A DNA stretch of 64,000 bases, from positions 1,487,393-1,551,392 of the forward strand of contig NC_035439.2 in the NCBI RefSeq assembly GCF_002127325.2. Reading direction: 5' to 3'. Position numbers and translations under genes: made by a program. Position 1 is the first letter of the stretch, and each line of letters begins with the position of its first letter. Shown one piece after another: positions 35,318-45,775 of this stretch. The notes under the pieces were generated by a model. That model was not told where the DNA came from. It saw nothing but the letters and a program-made list of their open reading frames with translations, and did not search any database. This DNA is from Helianthus annuus. Lineage: Eukaryota; Streptophyta; Magnoliopsida; Asterales; Asteraceae.

Positions 35318-36532
35318 ATGCCACCTGTTATATTCCGAGGAAGAGGAAGGGGACGAAGAGGCAGAGGAGAAATCGTGACACATCACGATAACGAAGCTGG
35401 ACCATCTGGTACAAGACATCCTTCGATGACAAGGAGCGAAGAACCACAACGACGAAGAGATCTTTACGAACCAGCGAGGCATTCCACTTCGCACAGCTCA
35501 ACGCCATCCTACCGGCACTCCTTTGGGCCAGACTCAGAAAATGATCCCAACAACCCACAACCTTCCTTCATACCTCTACAACGTTCGGTATCGCACCGAA
35601 ATTACGACAACCCTACTCCTTACTACATAGGTCAGTTTAATCCGGCTGACTACATACAGGAACCTTCAGGATTTGTTCCGCTTGGTCCACAAGACCACTT
35701 TTCTGAAGATCCCATGGAGGAAGATGAGGATCCTACTGAACCAGCTCGTGGTACGCCCACGCATCCGATAGAAGTTTCTGATGGGTCATCCTTCCATGGA
35801 ACGCCCTATCAAGGACCTGACAGTTTCCAAGCGATGTTTGACCGACATGAGTGGTACTACACACCACCTCAACAGACATCTCAACAACCGAGACATCCAC
35901 AGGATCCCTCTGAGGATTCACGCTTTGAGGCAGTTACGCCACCACCTCCGCCACCGGCACAACCAGTAATACCTGATCCGCCAAGGCGTAGGAGGACAAA
36001 TGCTCGTATGTCTACACGAGGAGGAGGGGGTATCCACTTCAGCACTCCTCGACATTCTAGTAGTAGCCACTATCCGCCGCTACAAGAAGAAGGACCTTCA
36101 AGTCCTATACAGGAGGCGAACTCCGCACCAGCTGCACGAAATTCGCCACCATTTGGGTATGACCAACCCATACCTGCTTATACGGGTCCAACGGCTTACA
36201 ATCCGTTCGAACCGTCACAAGCACAATACAACTACGGCTATGAGCGCGACCCCTATGCGGTGTCGGCAAGATATAATGCGCGCTACCCTGACGGAGCACA
36301 TGGAAACATGGGACCACCGGACTACTCAGCTCATGGGTATCCAATACCGCCCAGACCTCCAGTTCCGCATCAAGCGCCACAACCACGTTTCTCTCCTCCT
36401 GAACAGGAAGAAATACTCCATCGACTAGATCGAGTGGAGAGAGAGTTCGAGGAAGAGAAGAAAAGCCACCGAGGATTTCTCAAAGGCTTGGCGAACCTAC
36501 TAAAGGGCAAAAAGAAGAAACGTGACCATTAG
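35318..36532 (+). CDS. 404-aa pre-gag ORF of the gypsy element, function unknown
   Basis: An intact frame between the PBS and gag, separated from gag by 1.25 kb of repeats. The N-terminus is an Arg/Gly block (FRGRGRGRRGRGE), an RGG-like RNA-binding composition. The middle 300 residues are disordered in character, rich in Pro, Tyr, Gln, Ser and acidic residues. The C-terminus has a short heptad-like helix (EEILHRLDRVEREFEEEKK) and a basic end (LLKGKKKKRDH). It has no zinc knuckle, protease or RT motif. ATG 35318 is the first good start after the PBS. In composition it resembles a nucleic-acid chaperone or coat-like accessory protein; that is inference. The frame is open in a very young element, so it is probably expressed, but I do not recognise the family. 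Confidence 0.7.
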   Translation: MPPVIFRGRGRGRRGRGEIVTHHDNEAGPSGTRHPSMTRSEEPQRRRDLYEPARHSTSHSSTPSYRHSFGPDSENDPNNPQPSFIPLQRSVSHRNYDNPTPYYIGQFNPADYIQEPSGFVPLGPQDHFSEDPMEEDEDPTEPARGTPTHPIEVSDGSSFHGTPYQGPDSFQAMFDRHEWYYTPPQQTSQQPRHPQDPSEDSRFEAVTPPPPPPAQPVIPDPPRRRRTNARMSTRGGGGIHFSTPRHSSSSHYPPLQEEGPSSPIQEANSAPAARNSPPFGYDQPIPAYTGPTAYNPFEPSQAQYNYGYERDPYAVSARYNARYPDGAHGNMGPPDYSAHGYPIPPRPPVPHQAPQPRFSPPEQEEILHRLDRVEREFEEEKKSHRGFLKGLANLLKGKKKKRDH

Positions 36533-37781
36533 CCCTTAATAGTTGTACTACTATAATTTCTACTTTGAAATAAGTCCCTGTGTGGACAACTTATCGTATT
36601 TCAGTCCCTACGTGGACTTATCTTTAGTCCTTGCATGGACACCTATCCTGTATTAGTCCCTGCGTGGACTTGTCACTTATTTTTAAACCTCTATGGAGGT
36701 ACGTACTATTTGAAAGACCCGTTTAGGGCAATATGTAATTGTGTTTGAGATTTTGGAATGTATGTTATGAGTTTTGTTTTAATATGTATAAAATAAATCA
36801 AAAACATTCCTTTTATATTGATCTGCCTAAATAAAGAATCTTAAAAGGTGAAACCTAGCTTGGTGTCTTTTAAGATCCAGTAAAGATGGTACGACCTAAT
36901 TGAAAAGATTCTGATTCCCTGTTAACCTCTGTACGCATGTTAACAATCATGGCAGATGTGATTCGTTAAAATCACGCACGTCATTCTTATACAATAATCC
37001 TTTAAGGATTTCGAAACCCAACTAAATGATTTATAAATCGCGGGTTAAATCACCAATGAAGGTGATCAATATTATTAAAACATCCGTTAGTGATGCAGTG
37101 CCTACGGGCCAGTATTATAAAGACATCCATTAGTGATGCAGTGCCTACGGGCCAATATTATTAAAACATCCATTAGTGATGTAGTGCCTACGGGCCAATA
37201 TTATTAAAACATCCGTTAGTGATGCAGTGCCTACGGGCCAGTATTATAAAGACATCCATTAGTGATGCAGTGCCTACGGGCCAGTATTATTAAAACATCC
37301 ATTAGTGATGTAGTGCCTACGGGCCAATATTATTAAAACATCCGTTAGTGGTGTAGTGCCTACGGGCCAGTACTATAAAACATCCATTTAGTGATGTAGT
37401 GCCTACGGGCCAACTATATTTAAACATCCATTAGAGGTGTAGTGCCTATGGGCCATAATAATTGTCTTATAAAGACAAAAGGCAGTGGCAGTCTATGACT
37501 CTCTGTCAGAAAGAGATAAAAGAACTACGGTTCAAATCTCTATGCCTTTGATTCTCTGAAATCTCGGCTAATATTATAAAACATCCTCGTGAATAGGCTT
37601 TATGCCGCCAATACTATTTATATAGCTGAAATAGGATATATTCAAATCCTAATATTTAGTGAAATAATAAGTTAACCAAATATGGTCTCTGTACCATGGT
37701 TGACAAATTGTCATAAAAGATAATTATATAATAATCGCCTAAATAAAATTTTGTTATCTTCTGTAACAGATCCAAGTTACA
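36533..37781 (+). repeat. spacer between the pre-gag ORF and gag with two tandem repeat sets
   Basis: First set: AGTCCCTGYGTGGAC recurs four times in about 36570-36670 at 24-32 bp spacing. Second set: a 43-bp unit (CATCCRTTAGTGATGCAGTG, then CCTACGGGCCA) recurs about nine times from 37081 to 37450, starting at 37081, 37124, 37167, 37210, 37253 and onward. Neither is coding. Position upstream of gag suggests an RNA-level function such as packaging or internal initiation, which is speculation. Confidence 0.85.
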
Positions 37782-40700
37782 ATGGCGGATCCCAATGGAG
37801 AGAACAGCCACACAAATGAAGATGACTACGACAATGCGTCAGTGCATTTGACAGGCGCACAACTGAAGGCTCTGATTGACAATGCTGTTCAGGCAGCTAT
37901 TGATCGTCAACATACTGAGTCCCAAGGCAGAACCGTGTCGAAGCCACCCTCTAAACCAAAGACACACTCCAAACCACCCTCTGAACCCAAGAAAGATGAT
38001 GACAAACACTCGTCCACTGAGCACAGCGTTCATCGCGATAGAGAATATACTGATGCATCCAGTGCTAAGGGTTGCACCTACAAATACTTTGTATCATGTA
38101 AGCCCCGTGAATTTACAGGGGAGAAAGGTGCGGTTGACTGTATCACCTGGCTAGACGAGATGGACACGATTGTGGACATCAGCGGGTGCGCTGAGAGGGA
38201 CGTGGTTAAGTTTGTGTCCCAGTCATTCAAGGGCGAGGCCCTGGCGTGGTGGAGAGCTCTGGTGCAGGCTTCAGGTAAGGCTGCCTTATACAAAATGTCA
38301 TGGGGGGAGTTTATTGCCCTCATAAAAGAAAACTACTGCCCTCAACATGAGGTTGAGAAGATTGAGGCAGATTTTGTCTCACTAGTGATGACAAACCTGG
38401 ATTGTCAAGCATATCTGACCAGCTTTAACACCATGTCACGCCTGGTGCCATATCTTGTGACACCAGAACCTAGAAGGATTGCCCGTTTCATTGGGGGCTT
38501 AGAGCCGGCGATCAAGGCCAGTGTGAAGGCCTCTAGGCCGACGACCTTCAGGTCAGTTACTGACCTCTCCTTGTCTCTTACACTTGATGCTTTCCGTCTG
38601 AGGGCACAAAGGAGCAAGGAGGCTGAAAAGCGAAAACGTGAGGATGATACCTCACGAAAGTCTGGGAAAAAGCACCGTGGAAACGGTGAGAGCAAGAAAG
38701 GGTCGGAGGCAAAGAAGGAGGGGCAAGCTGATGGAAGACCTCACTGCAAGGTCTGCAAGAAACCTCACTCCGGGAAGTGTAGGTTTGCGTCTGGTTCACA
38801 GTCGCAACAAAAGACTCCATCCTGTGGGCTATGCAAGTCCAAGGATCACAAGACCGTGGAGTGCAAAAAGATAAAGGATGCAACCTGCTATGGTTGTAAC
38901 GAAAAGGGGCACATAAAGAGTAATTGCCCAAAGTATGCCAAGAAGGCGGAAGAGACTAAGAAGTCAAATGCGAGAGTTTTTCGCATGGATGCAAAGGAAG
39001 CGGTTAAGGACGACAATGTGCTTACAGGTACTTTTCTCGTAAATAATATATTTGCAAGAGTACTATTCGATTCTGGCGCCGATAAATCCTTTGTAGACCA
39101 GAAATTTTGCCAACTACTAAATATGCCAATCACAACCCTTGATATGAAATACGAAGTAGAGTTAGCAGACGGCACGATAGAAACCGTCTCTACTATTCTA
39201 GAAGGATGTGAAATGTCCATTAGGAACCATTCTTTTCCCTTATCTCTACTTCCTTTCAAACTGGCGGGTTTTGACATCGTGCTAGGCATGGACTGGTTAT
39301 CCCGTAATCAGGCCCAAATCATTTGCGGCAAAAGACAGATAGTTTTAAAGACTCCGAGTGGTGAATCTCTTACCATTCGAGGGGATACGCATTACGGATT
39401 GCCCGAAGACGTATCTATGCTGAAAGCTTCAAGGTGTTTGAACAGAGGCTGTGTAATTTACATGGCTCAGGTGATAATTGAAGAACCAAAGCCGAAGATC
39501 GAGGATCTTCCTGTCATTTCTGAATACCCCGAGGTTTTTCCTGAAGAACTACCTGGTTTGCCACCAGATAGACAAGTGGAGTTCAGAATTGACATCATTC
39601 CTGGAGCAGCTCCGATAGCAAGAGCACCTTACAGGCTAGCTCCAACGGAAATGAAAGAACTGAGGACCCAGTTGGATGAACTGCTGACGAAAGGTTTTAT
39701 CAGACCTAGTTCATCTCCCTGGGGAGCACCAGTCCTGTTTGTAAAGAAGAAGGACGGATCGATGCGGTTGTGCATCGACTATAGAGAACTGAATAAAGTT
39801 ACCGTAAAGAATAGATATCCTTTACCAAGGATCGATGATCTATTCGATCAGCTGCAAGGAGCAAGCTACTTCTCAAAGATCGACTTACGGTCGGGTTATC
39901 ATCAGCTAAGGGTCAGAGATGAAGATGTACACAAAATAGCATTTAGGACTCGCTATGGTCATTATGAGTTCCTAGTGATGCCTTTTGGGCTCACAAATGC
40001 ACCGGCTGCGTTCATGGATCTCATGAATCGCGTGTGCAAGCCATACTTGGACAAATTCGTCATAGTCTTCATCGACGATATCCTTATCTATTCCAAGAAT
40101 CAAGCTGACCACGAGAAGCACCTCCGTTGCATTCTCGAATTACTACAGCGTGAGAAACTCTACGCCAAATTCTCGAAATGTGAATTCTGGCTACGAGAAG
40201 TTCAGTTTTTAGGACACGTTGTGAGTGAGCGTGGTATCCAAGTAGATCCCGCTAAGGTAGAGGCAGTCATGAACTGGCAAGAGCCAAAGACGCCTACCGA
40301 AATTCGTAGTTTCCTGGGATTGGCAGGATACTACCGAAGGTTTATTGAGAACTTTTCAAGAATTGCTGCGCCCTTGACTTCCTTGACCAAGAAGAAAGAA
40401 AAGTACATTTGGGGTCCAAAGTAGCAAGAGTCCTTTGAAATACTGAAGCAGAAGCTAAGCAACGCACCTGTGTTGACCTTACCTGAGGGTACAGATGAAT
40501 TCGTAGTTTACTGCGATGCATCACATACAGGCATGGGGTGTGTGCTTATGCAGAAGGGCAAGGTGATTGCCTATGCTTCAAGGCAATTAAAGGTGCATGA
40601 AAAGAATTACACCACCCATGATTTGGAGTTGGGTGCCGTTGTATTTGCACTAAAGTTGTGGAGGCACTACCTTTATGGCATTAAATTTGTGATTTATTCT

Positions 40701-42329
40701 GATCACAAAAGCCTCCAGCACTTGTTCAACCAGAAAGAATTGAACATGAGGCAGCGCCGTTGGATGGAGACCCTGAATGACTATGATTGCGAGATCAGGT
40801 ACCATCCCGGCAAGGCGAATGTAGTCGCCGATGCCTTGAGCAGAAAAGAAAGGGTAAAACCTATTCGAATCAATGCCAAGAGCATTGAGGTCAAGAACAA
40901 TTTAATAGAAAGGATTTTGGCGGCACAGCGAGAGGCTGTGTTGGAAGCTAACTATCCAAATGAAAAGCTAGGAGTAACTGAGGAGCAGTTGACTCTTAGC
41001 AAGGATGGAATCCTTAGACTGAACGGACGTATATGGGTTCCGATATATGGAGGACTACGAGATGTTGTTCTCCAGGAAGCCCATAGTTCCAAATACTCAG
41101 TCCATCCTGGTGCTGACAAGATGTACCAAGACTTAAAGGCAAATTATTGGTGGATAGGCTTGAAAAAGTCTGTAGCCGCCCATGTAGCAAAGTGCTTGAC
41201 TTGTGCTCAAGTCAAAGCCGAGCACCAAAAGCCGTCTGGCTTGCTACAACAGCCTGAACTTCCCGAGTGGAAGTGGGAATGTGTAACTATGGACTTCATA
41301 ACCAAGTTACCCAAGACCAGGAAAGGAAACGATACAATATGGGTCATAGTCGATAGGCTGACTAAATCAGCTCATTTTCTACCCATCAAGGAGACGTATA
41401 GCTCCGATATGTTAGCCCAACTTTATGTTGATAAAATTGTAGCCTTACACGGCATACCTGTGTCTATTATCTCCGACAGGGATACTAGATACACATCCCA
41501 TTTCTGGAAAAGTTTCCAGCAATCTTTGGGCACGCATTTAAACTTTAGTACGGCTTACCATCCACAGACGGACGGTCAAAGTGAGCGTACTATCCAAACG
41601 CTAGAAGACATGCTTCGTGCATGTGCGATCGATTTAGGTGGTAATTGGGATAAAAACCTACCCCTGATCGAATTCTCCTACAATAATAGCTACCACACCA
41701 GCATAAAGGCTGCGCCTTTTGAGGCATTATATGGTAGGAAATGTAGATCGCCTGTTTGTTGGGCGGAAGTAGGAGAGGTCCAATTATCGGGACCAGAGAT
41801 TGTTTTCCAGACGACGGACAAGATTGTCCAGATCCGGGAACGTCTCAAGGCTGCCCGCGATAGGCAGAAGAGCTACGCTGATCCAAAGCGTAAGGATTTT
41901 CACTTCGAAGTGGGTGAAAAGGTATTACTTAAGGTATCACCCTGGAAGGGGGTGATGCGTTTCGGCAAGAAAGGCAAACTGAGTCCGAGATACATAGGAC
42001 CTTTCGAGGTCATTGAACGAGTCGGATCAGTTGCCTATAAACTGAACTTGCCTGAAGAGCTCAATGGAATTCACAATGTGTTCCACATCTGCAATCTCAA
42101 AAAGTGCTTCGCCGACGAATCATTGGTGATTCCACACACAGATGTTCATATAGATGAGAGCTTAAAGTTTATAGAAAAACCTTTGTCGATTGAGGATCGA
42201 CAGGTGAAGAAGCTTCGCAGAAAGCACGTACCGATTGTAAAAGTCAAATGGGATGCTCGTAGAGGTCCTGAATATACGTGGGAAGTCGAAGCTACAATGA
42301 AAGAAAAGTACCCCTATTTGTTTGAGTAA
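37782..42329 (+). pseudogene. gypsy gag-pol polyprotein with one in-frame nonsense codon
   Basis: A single 1,515-codon frame apart from TAG at 40422-40424. Gag has a retrotransposon capsid segment ([27 protein letters not shown]) and a zinc knuckle ([14 protein letters not shown]). Protease is at [13 protein letters not shown] has [24 protein letters not shown] and the catalytic FIDD. RNase H starts near 40470 ([13 protein letters not shown], then [10 protein letters not shown]). Integrase has the HHCC zinc finger ([22 protein letters not shown]), then [17 protein letters not shown] and [20 protein letters not shown]. The last 60 residues, ending [17 protein letters not shown], resemble the Tekay/Del chromodomain. 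The stop falls between RT and RNase H in the context AAG-TAG-CAA; a C-to-T change of a CAG codon would explain it. Confidence 0.93.
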
Positions 42330-42350
42330 ATCTCGGGTCGAGATTTATTT

Positions 42351-42364
42351 TAAGGGGGTGAGGA
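42351..42364 (+). promoter_or_regulatory. polypurine tract of the gypsy element
   Basis: TTAAGGGGGTGAGGA directly before the 3' LTR start at 42365, with a T/A-rich segment upstream as is usual for PPT regions. Confidence 0.8.
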
Positions 42365-45300
42365 TGTAACACCTCGAATTTTTGTGTCCAATGATGTGTT
42401 AACACGTGTCATTTGATTACACGTGGCATCTATAATAAATAAAGGAATAATTTTGACAAACCTTGAAAGTATATAAATTCGAGGGTTATAAATGTCAACA
42501 AGGGTATATATACTGTATAGTAACCCTAAATAAATGCTTGTACCTTCAAACGAATAAATCATAAATCGTACGGAAGCGAAACGCGGAAGAAAGTGAGAGA
42601 TTACGAACTACAGAGGTTAACTGTGTCAACATGTTTAATTATACCTCTGAGTGACCCTTTAACGTTCCCAAGACTTCGTAACAGTATTATACGCTCACTA
42701 GAATATACTGTACAAATTCCGCGAAGTTCCGTTTTAAAACGAAAGAGTTATACTCGAATTCGTATGAGAAGGGTTAAAAGCGCCAATAATGAAAGTTAAG
42801 GCTTTCCAAATAATTAAATTAACTAACCGGGGACTTAATAGCGCGGGTAAATAACACGAGGCCCCTATCGGTAAATAACCGAGGGCCAAACCGCAAAGTT
42901 ACCCCTTCAAACCCGAAAGGTCAGGTAAATCATTACGAAAGATTTCGTTATTAATTACCAGATTCTGTAATCATGACAAAAGATTTAAAATTTCTGAAAT
43001 CTTAACCCCACGCGACCCGCATTGCATATTGGGTTAAGTTGAGGCGGGCCGCGAGCCTCCTCAATTACGCGTCTGGTATTTAGATCCCAGGCGGCCCGCA
43101 TTATAAACGCATGGAACTTCCATGCGGGCCGCATTAGACGCCCAGATGCAGAATTGTTGTAGTTACTTGCCTTTTGGAGCCTTTGAACGATCAAACCTCA
43201 ATCAATGAGGCATGGGCACCCTACACTTGACCCATAGCTCTCAGGGACACCTACCCATCACCTCTGGACTATTGTGAGTGTTTGCAATGATCATAGTTGC
43301 TTGACATTGGCTATAAATAGTCACCTTAGGCACATAACATTCACAACATCAAAAACACACATCTCTGATCATTGCAAGAGCTCTCAAGTCCTTTTCTCTG
43401 CTCCATAAGCAAGAACACAACTTCTGTAAGTGATCTAACCCTTTGTGGTTTCACATTTCCTTAGTAAATGGCTAAGAACCAAACCGTCGTAACTACGGTT
43501 TGACTTTACAATAAATCAGTAATGGTTCTGTCTTATGACGAATCAAAGGTGGTTATAAGTTGGTATCAATGGAGGTAATAAACCTCTAAAATGGTTCCCC
43601 CTGATCGCCACTCTAACTATGTCAAATATCGAGTCAAACGTGCGGTTAAAAAGTCAACAGAAAGCTATTTTAGCGATTTATGCATAATCTGTAATATATA
43701 TGTTATGGAACCTGTTTTGACAATCATAAAACATGATAATAAGTATATAAACTTGTTTGCGCTCGTTTGAATCGATCATTTGCTATATTGAACCGGTTCG
43801 GAGCCGAATGTCGCAAAAGTTTGACTTTTGCTTTGACTTCAGTTCTGACCCGTTTTATTGAGGTATAAATATACCTTAGGACTCTCTTAGGACCAGGTCA
43901 CATGTTGGTATAAACCTCTGTGGTCGGTTCATGAGTTATCCGAGTCTTTTGCGCAATTCCGTCATTCGCCTAAAAGTTGACCGTAACGGCCTTTTAAAAT
44001 TAAAACGAGTATTTCGGACACGTGAACGGACCAAAACCTTGCTTATTAAATTATAAGCATGTCCTTAAAGTTTCACGTCAATCCGAGGTCTAGAATGAGA
44101 GTTATGCTAAATAGCGCAATTTAAATAAACTTTTGTAATAAACGGCGCAATTAGCATAACACCTATCTAAACCAAGATTTCGTCACCAAAACTTTTACCC
44201 ACTGTATTAAAATAATATTTTGGGAATTTTAAAGATTTTTAATAATTTTTACCTCGCTCATAACCTGTGGTTATGGCTACGGTTCGGTTAATACCGAATA
44301 TGCCCTTTTCGGCCAAAACATGAGTTCTACAAGGTCTTTTGACCCGATTCCAGTTGCTACTGGTTTTAAATAATAAATAAAGTATATTAAGCTTTATAAG
44401 CTGTTCGGGAAAACTCAGATTTCCTGTAGAACTCGAAAAGCCCTTTTAAAGTCTTTAAAATGACCGAAAAGCCCCTACGGGCCATAATATTAACTTAAAC
44501 TCGTTACGGGCGTCACGGAAGGTATCCTACTGATACCACAACCCATTTAAGGCATATTGACTTAGGAAATAAGCGTACGACTCTCATAGTTAACCGTTTC
44601 GCCTATTGCGCGCACGGTTCGGCTTATGAAACTAGTTTTCATAATTTAGCCGATACGGGTCAAATAATATCATTTGAACCCCAAAATCCAGAGTGTGAAC
44701 CATTAACCCATATAAAACAAGTCTCTGAACTTGTTGGGTCAGAATCACACTCCATTCTCGGTTTTCGCCTTTCCGCGCGATTAAACCATATCTATATATA
44801 TATCGGAACCAACCGGTCTAGGCTACGGCCATTATAACGACCCGTTAGGATTCTAAGAGGTTAATTAAAACCTTCGTTCCAGATTAGGAGCCCCAGTAAA
44901 AGCTATCGGTGATTTAATCCAAAATAAGGAAATATACTTGCAAAGGTAAATACTTTAACTTATTTCCCCTATATGGGCTTGGGTTACGGTATATTAATAC
45001 CGCTTGATTGAGCATTATATAATTCCATCGCTTAGGTGGTTAATTGATTAAATATGATTGGCTCATTTAAACAGTTTTGTTGCTTATAAGCCTTTGGGGG
45101 GTTTAATGACCGTTGTCCCGGATATCCTTGGCATCATTTTACGAAATGGCCACGACCAGCGACATCCCGGTGTAGGCGTACACCCGGTATAAAGTGTCGA
45201 CATTAAAAATTAAAAGACGTAGCCGTTGGTTTTTATACTACGGTTTTACGCAAACGTGGTGTGTCTATAAATCTTTAACCCGGCACGACCCGGGCTACTG

Positions 45301-45770
45301 AACGCATAAAAGAACATGTAAAACGTTCACAAGATTTTATTATAATTTTCCCAAGTTATAAAAGAGTTTGTGCCTTGTGCATTCAAATCAATTTTTAATA
45401 AACATTTTCAAATGTTTCAGTTGAATGTATTTACCAGTGTAAACTGACGTATTTTCCCCAAAAAGATTAAGTGCAGGTACCTAAACGTAAATTGGCTGGT
45501 ATTAGCTCCCTAGCGTCGTGATAAGTCTCGCAAGCTTGATTGCAGTATCTGATGGAACAAATACTTTATGTTTATTTACGATCCACTGTGGATATATTCA
45601 ACTCCTGTAATACATTTGATATTACAATTAAAGGTTGAAGTTTATATATTTATCTTATGCTTCCACTGTGCATTATATAATTGTGTGGTTTGACTATATT
45701 GTTGCCAACATCGTCACGGTAATCCCCCACCGGGCCCACCGGTGAGACACGTGGAAATCGGGGTGTGACA
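42365..45770 (+). mobile_element. 3' LTR of the gypsy element (3,406 bp)
   Basis: Same length as the 5' LTR. Differences seen include A/G near 42831, T/G near 44177, A/T near 44354, A/G near 44403, T/C near 44575 and T/G near 45415. TATA copy at 43312-43319. Confidence 0.95.
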
Positions 45771-45775
45771 ACCCT

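Larger units (their letters stand above)
31740..45770 (+). mobile_element. nested gypsy (Tekay/Del-like chromovirus), 14.0 kb, TSD ACCCT
   Basis: Two 3,406-bp LTRs start TGTAACACC and end GGTGTGACA; ACCCT repeats at 31735-31739 and 45771-45775. The PBS matches initiator Met-tRNA, and a purine tract precedes the 3' LTR. Order gag, protease, RT, RNase H, integrase, then a chromodomain-like tail defines a chromovirus. By eye the LTRs differ at about 12 of 3,406 positions, which makes it the youngest insertion in the window. It lies opposite in orientation to its copia host. One nonsense codon in gag-pol is the only obvious coding lesion. An extra ORF lies between the PBS and gag. Confidence 0.95.
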
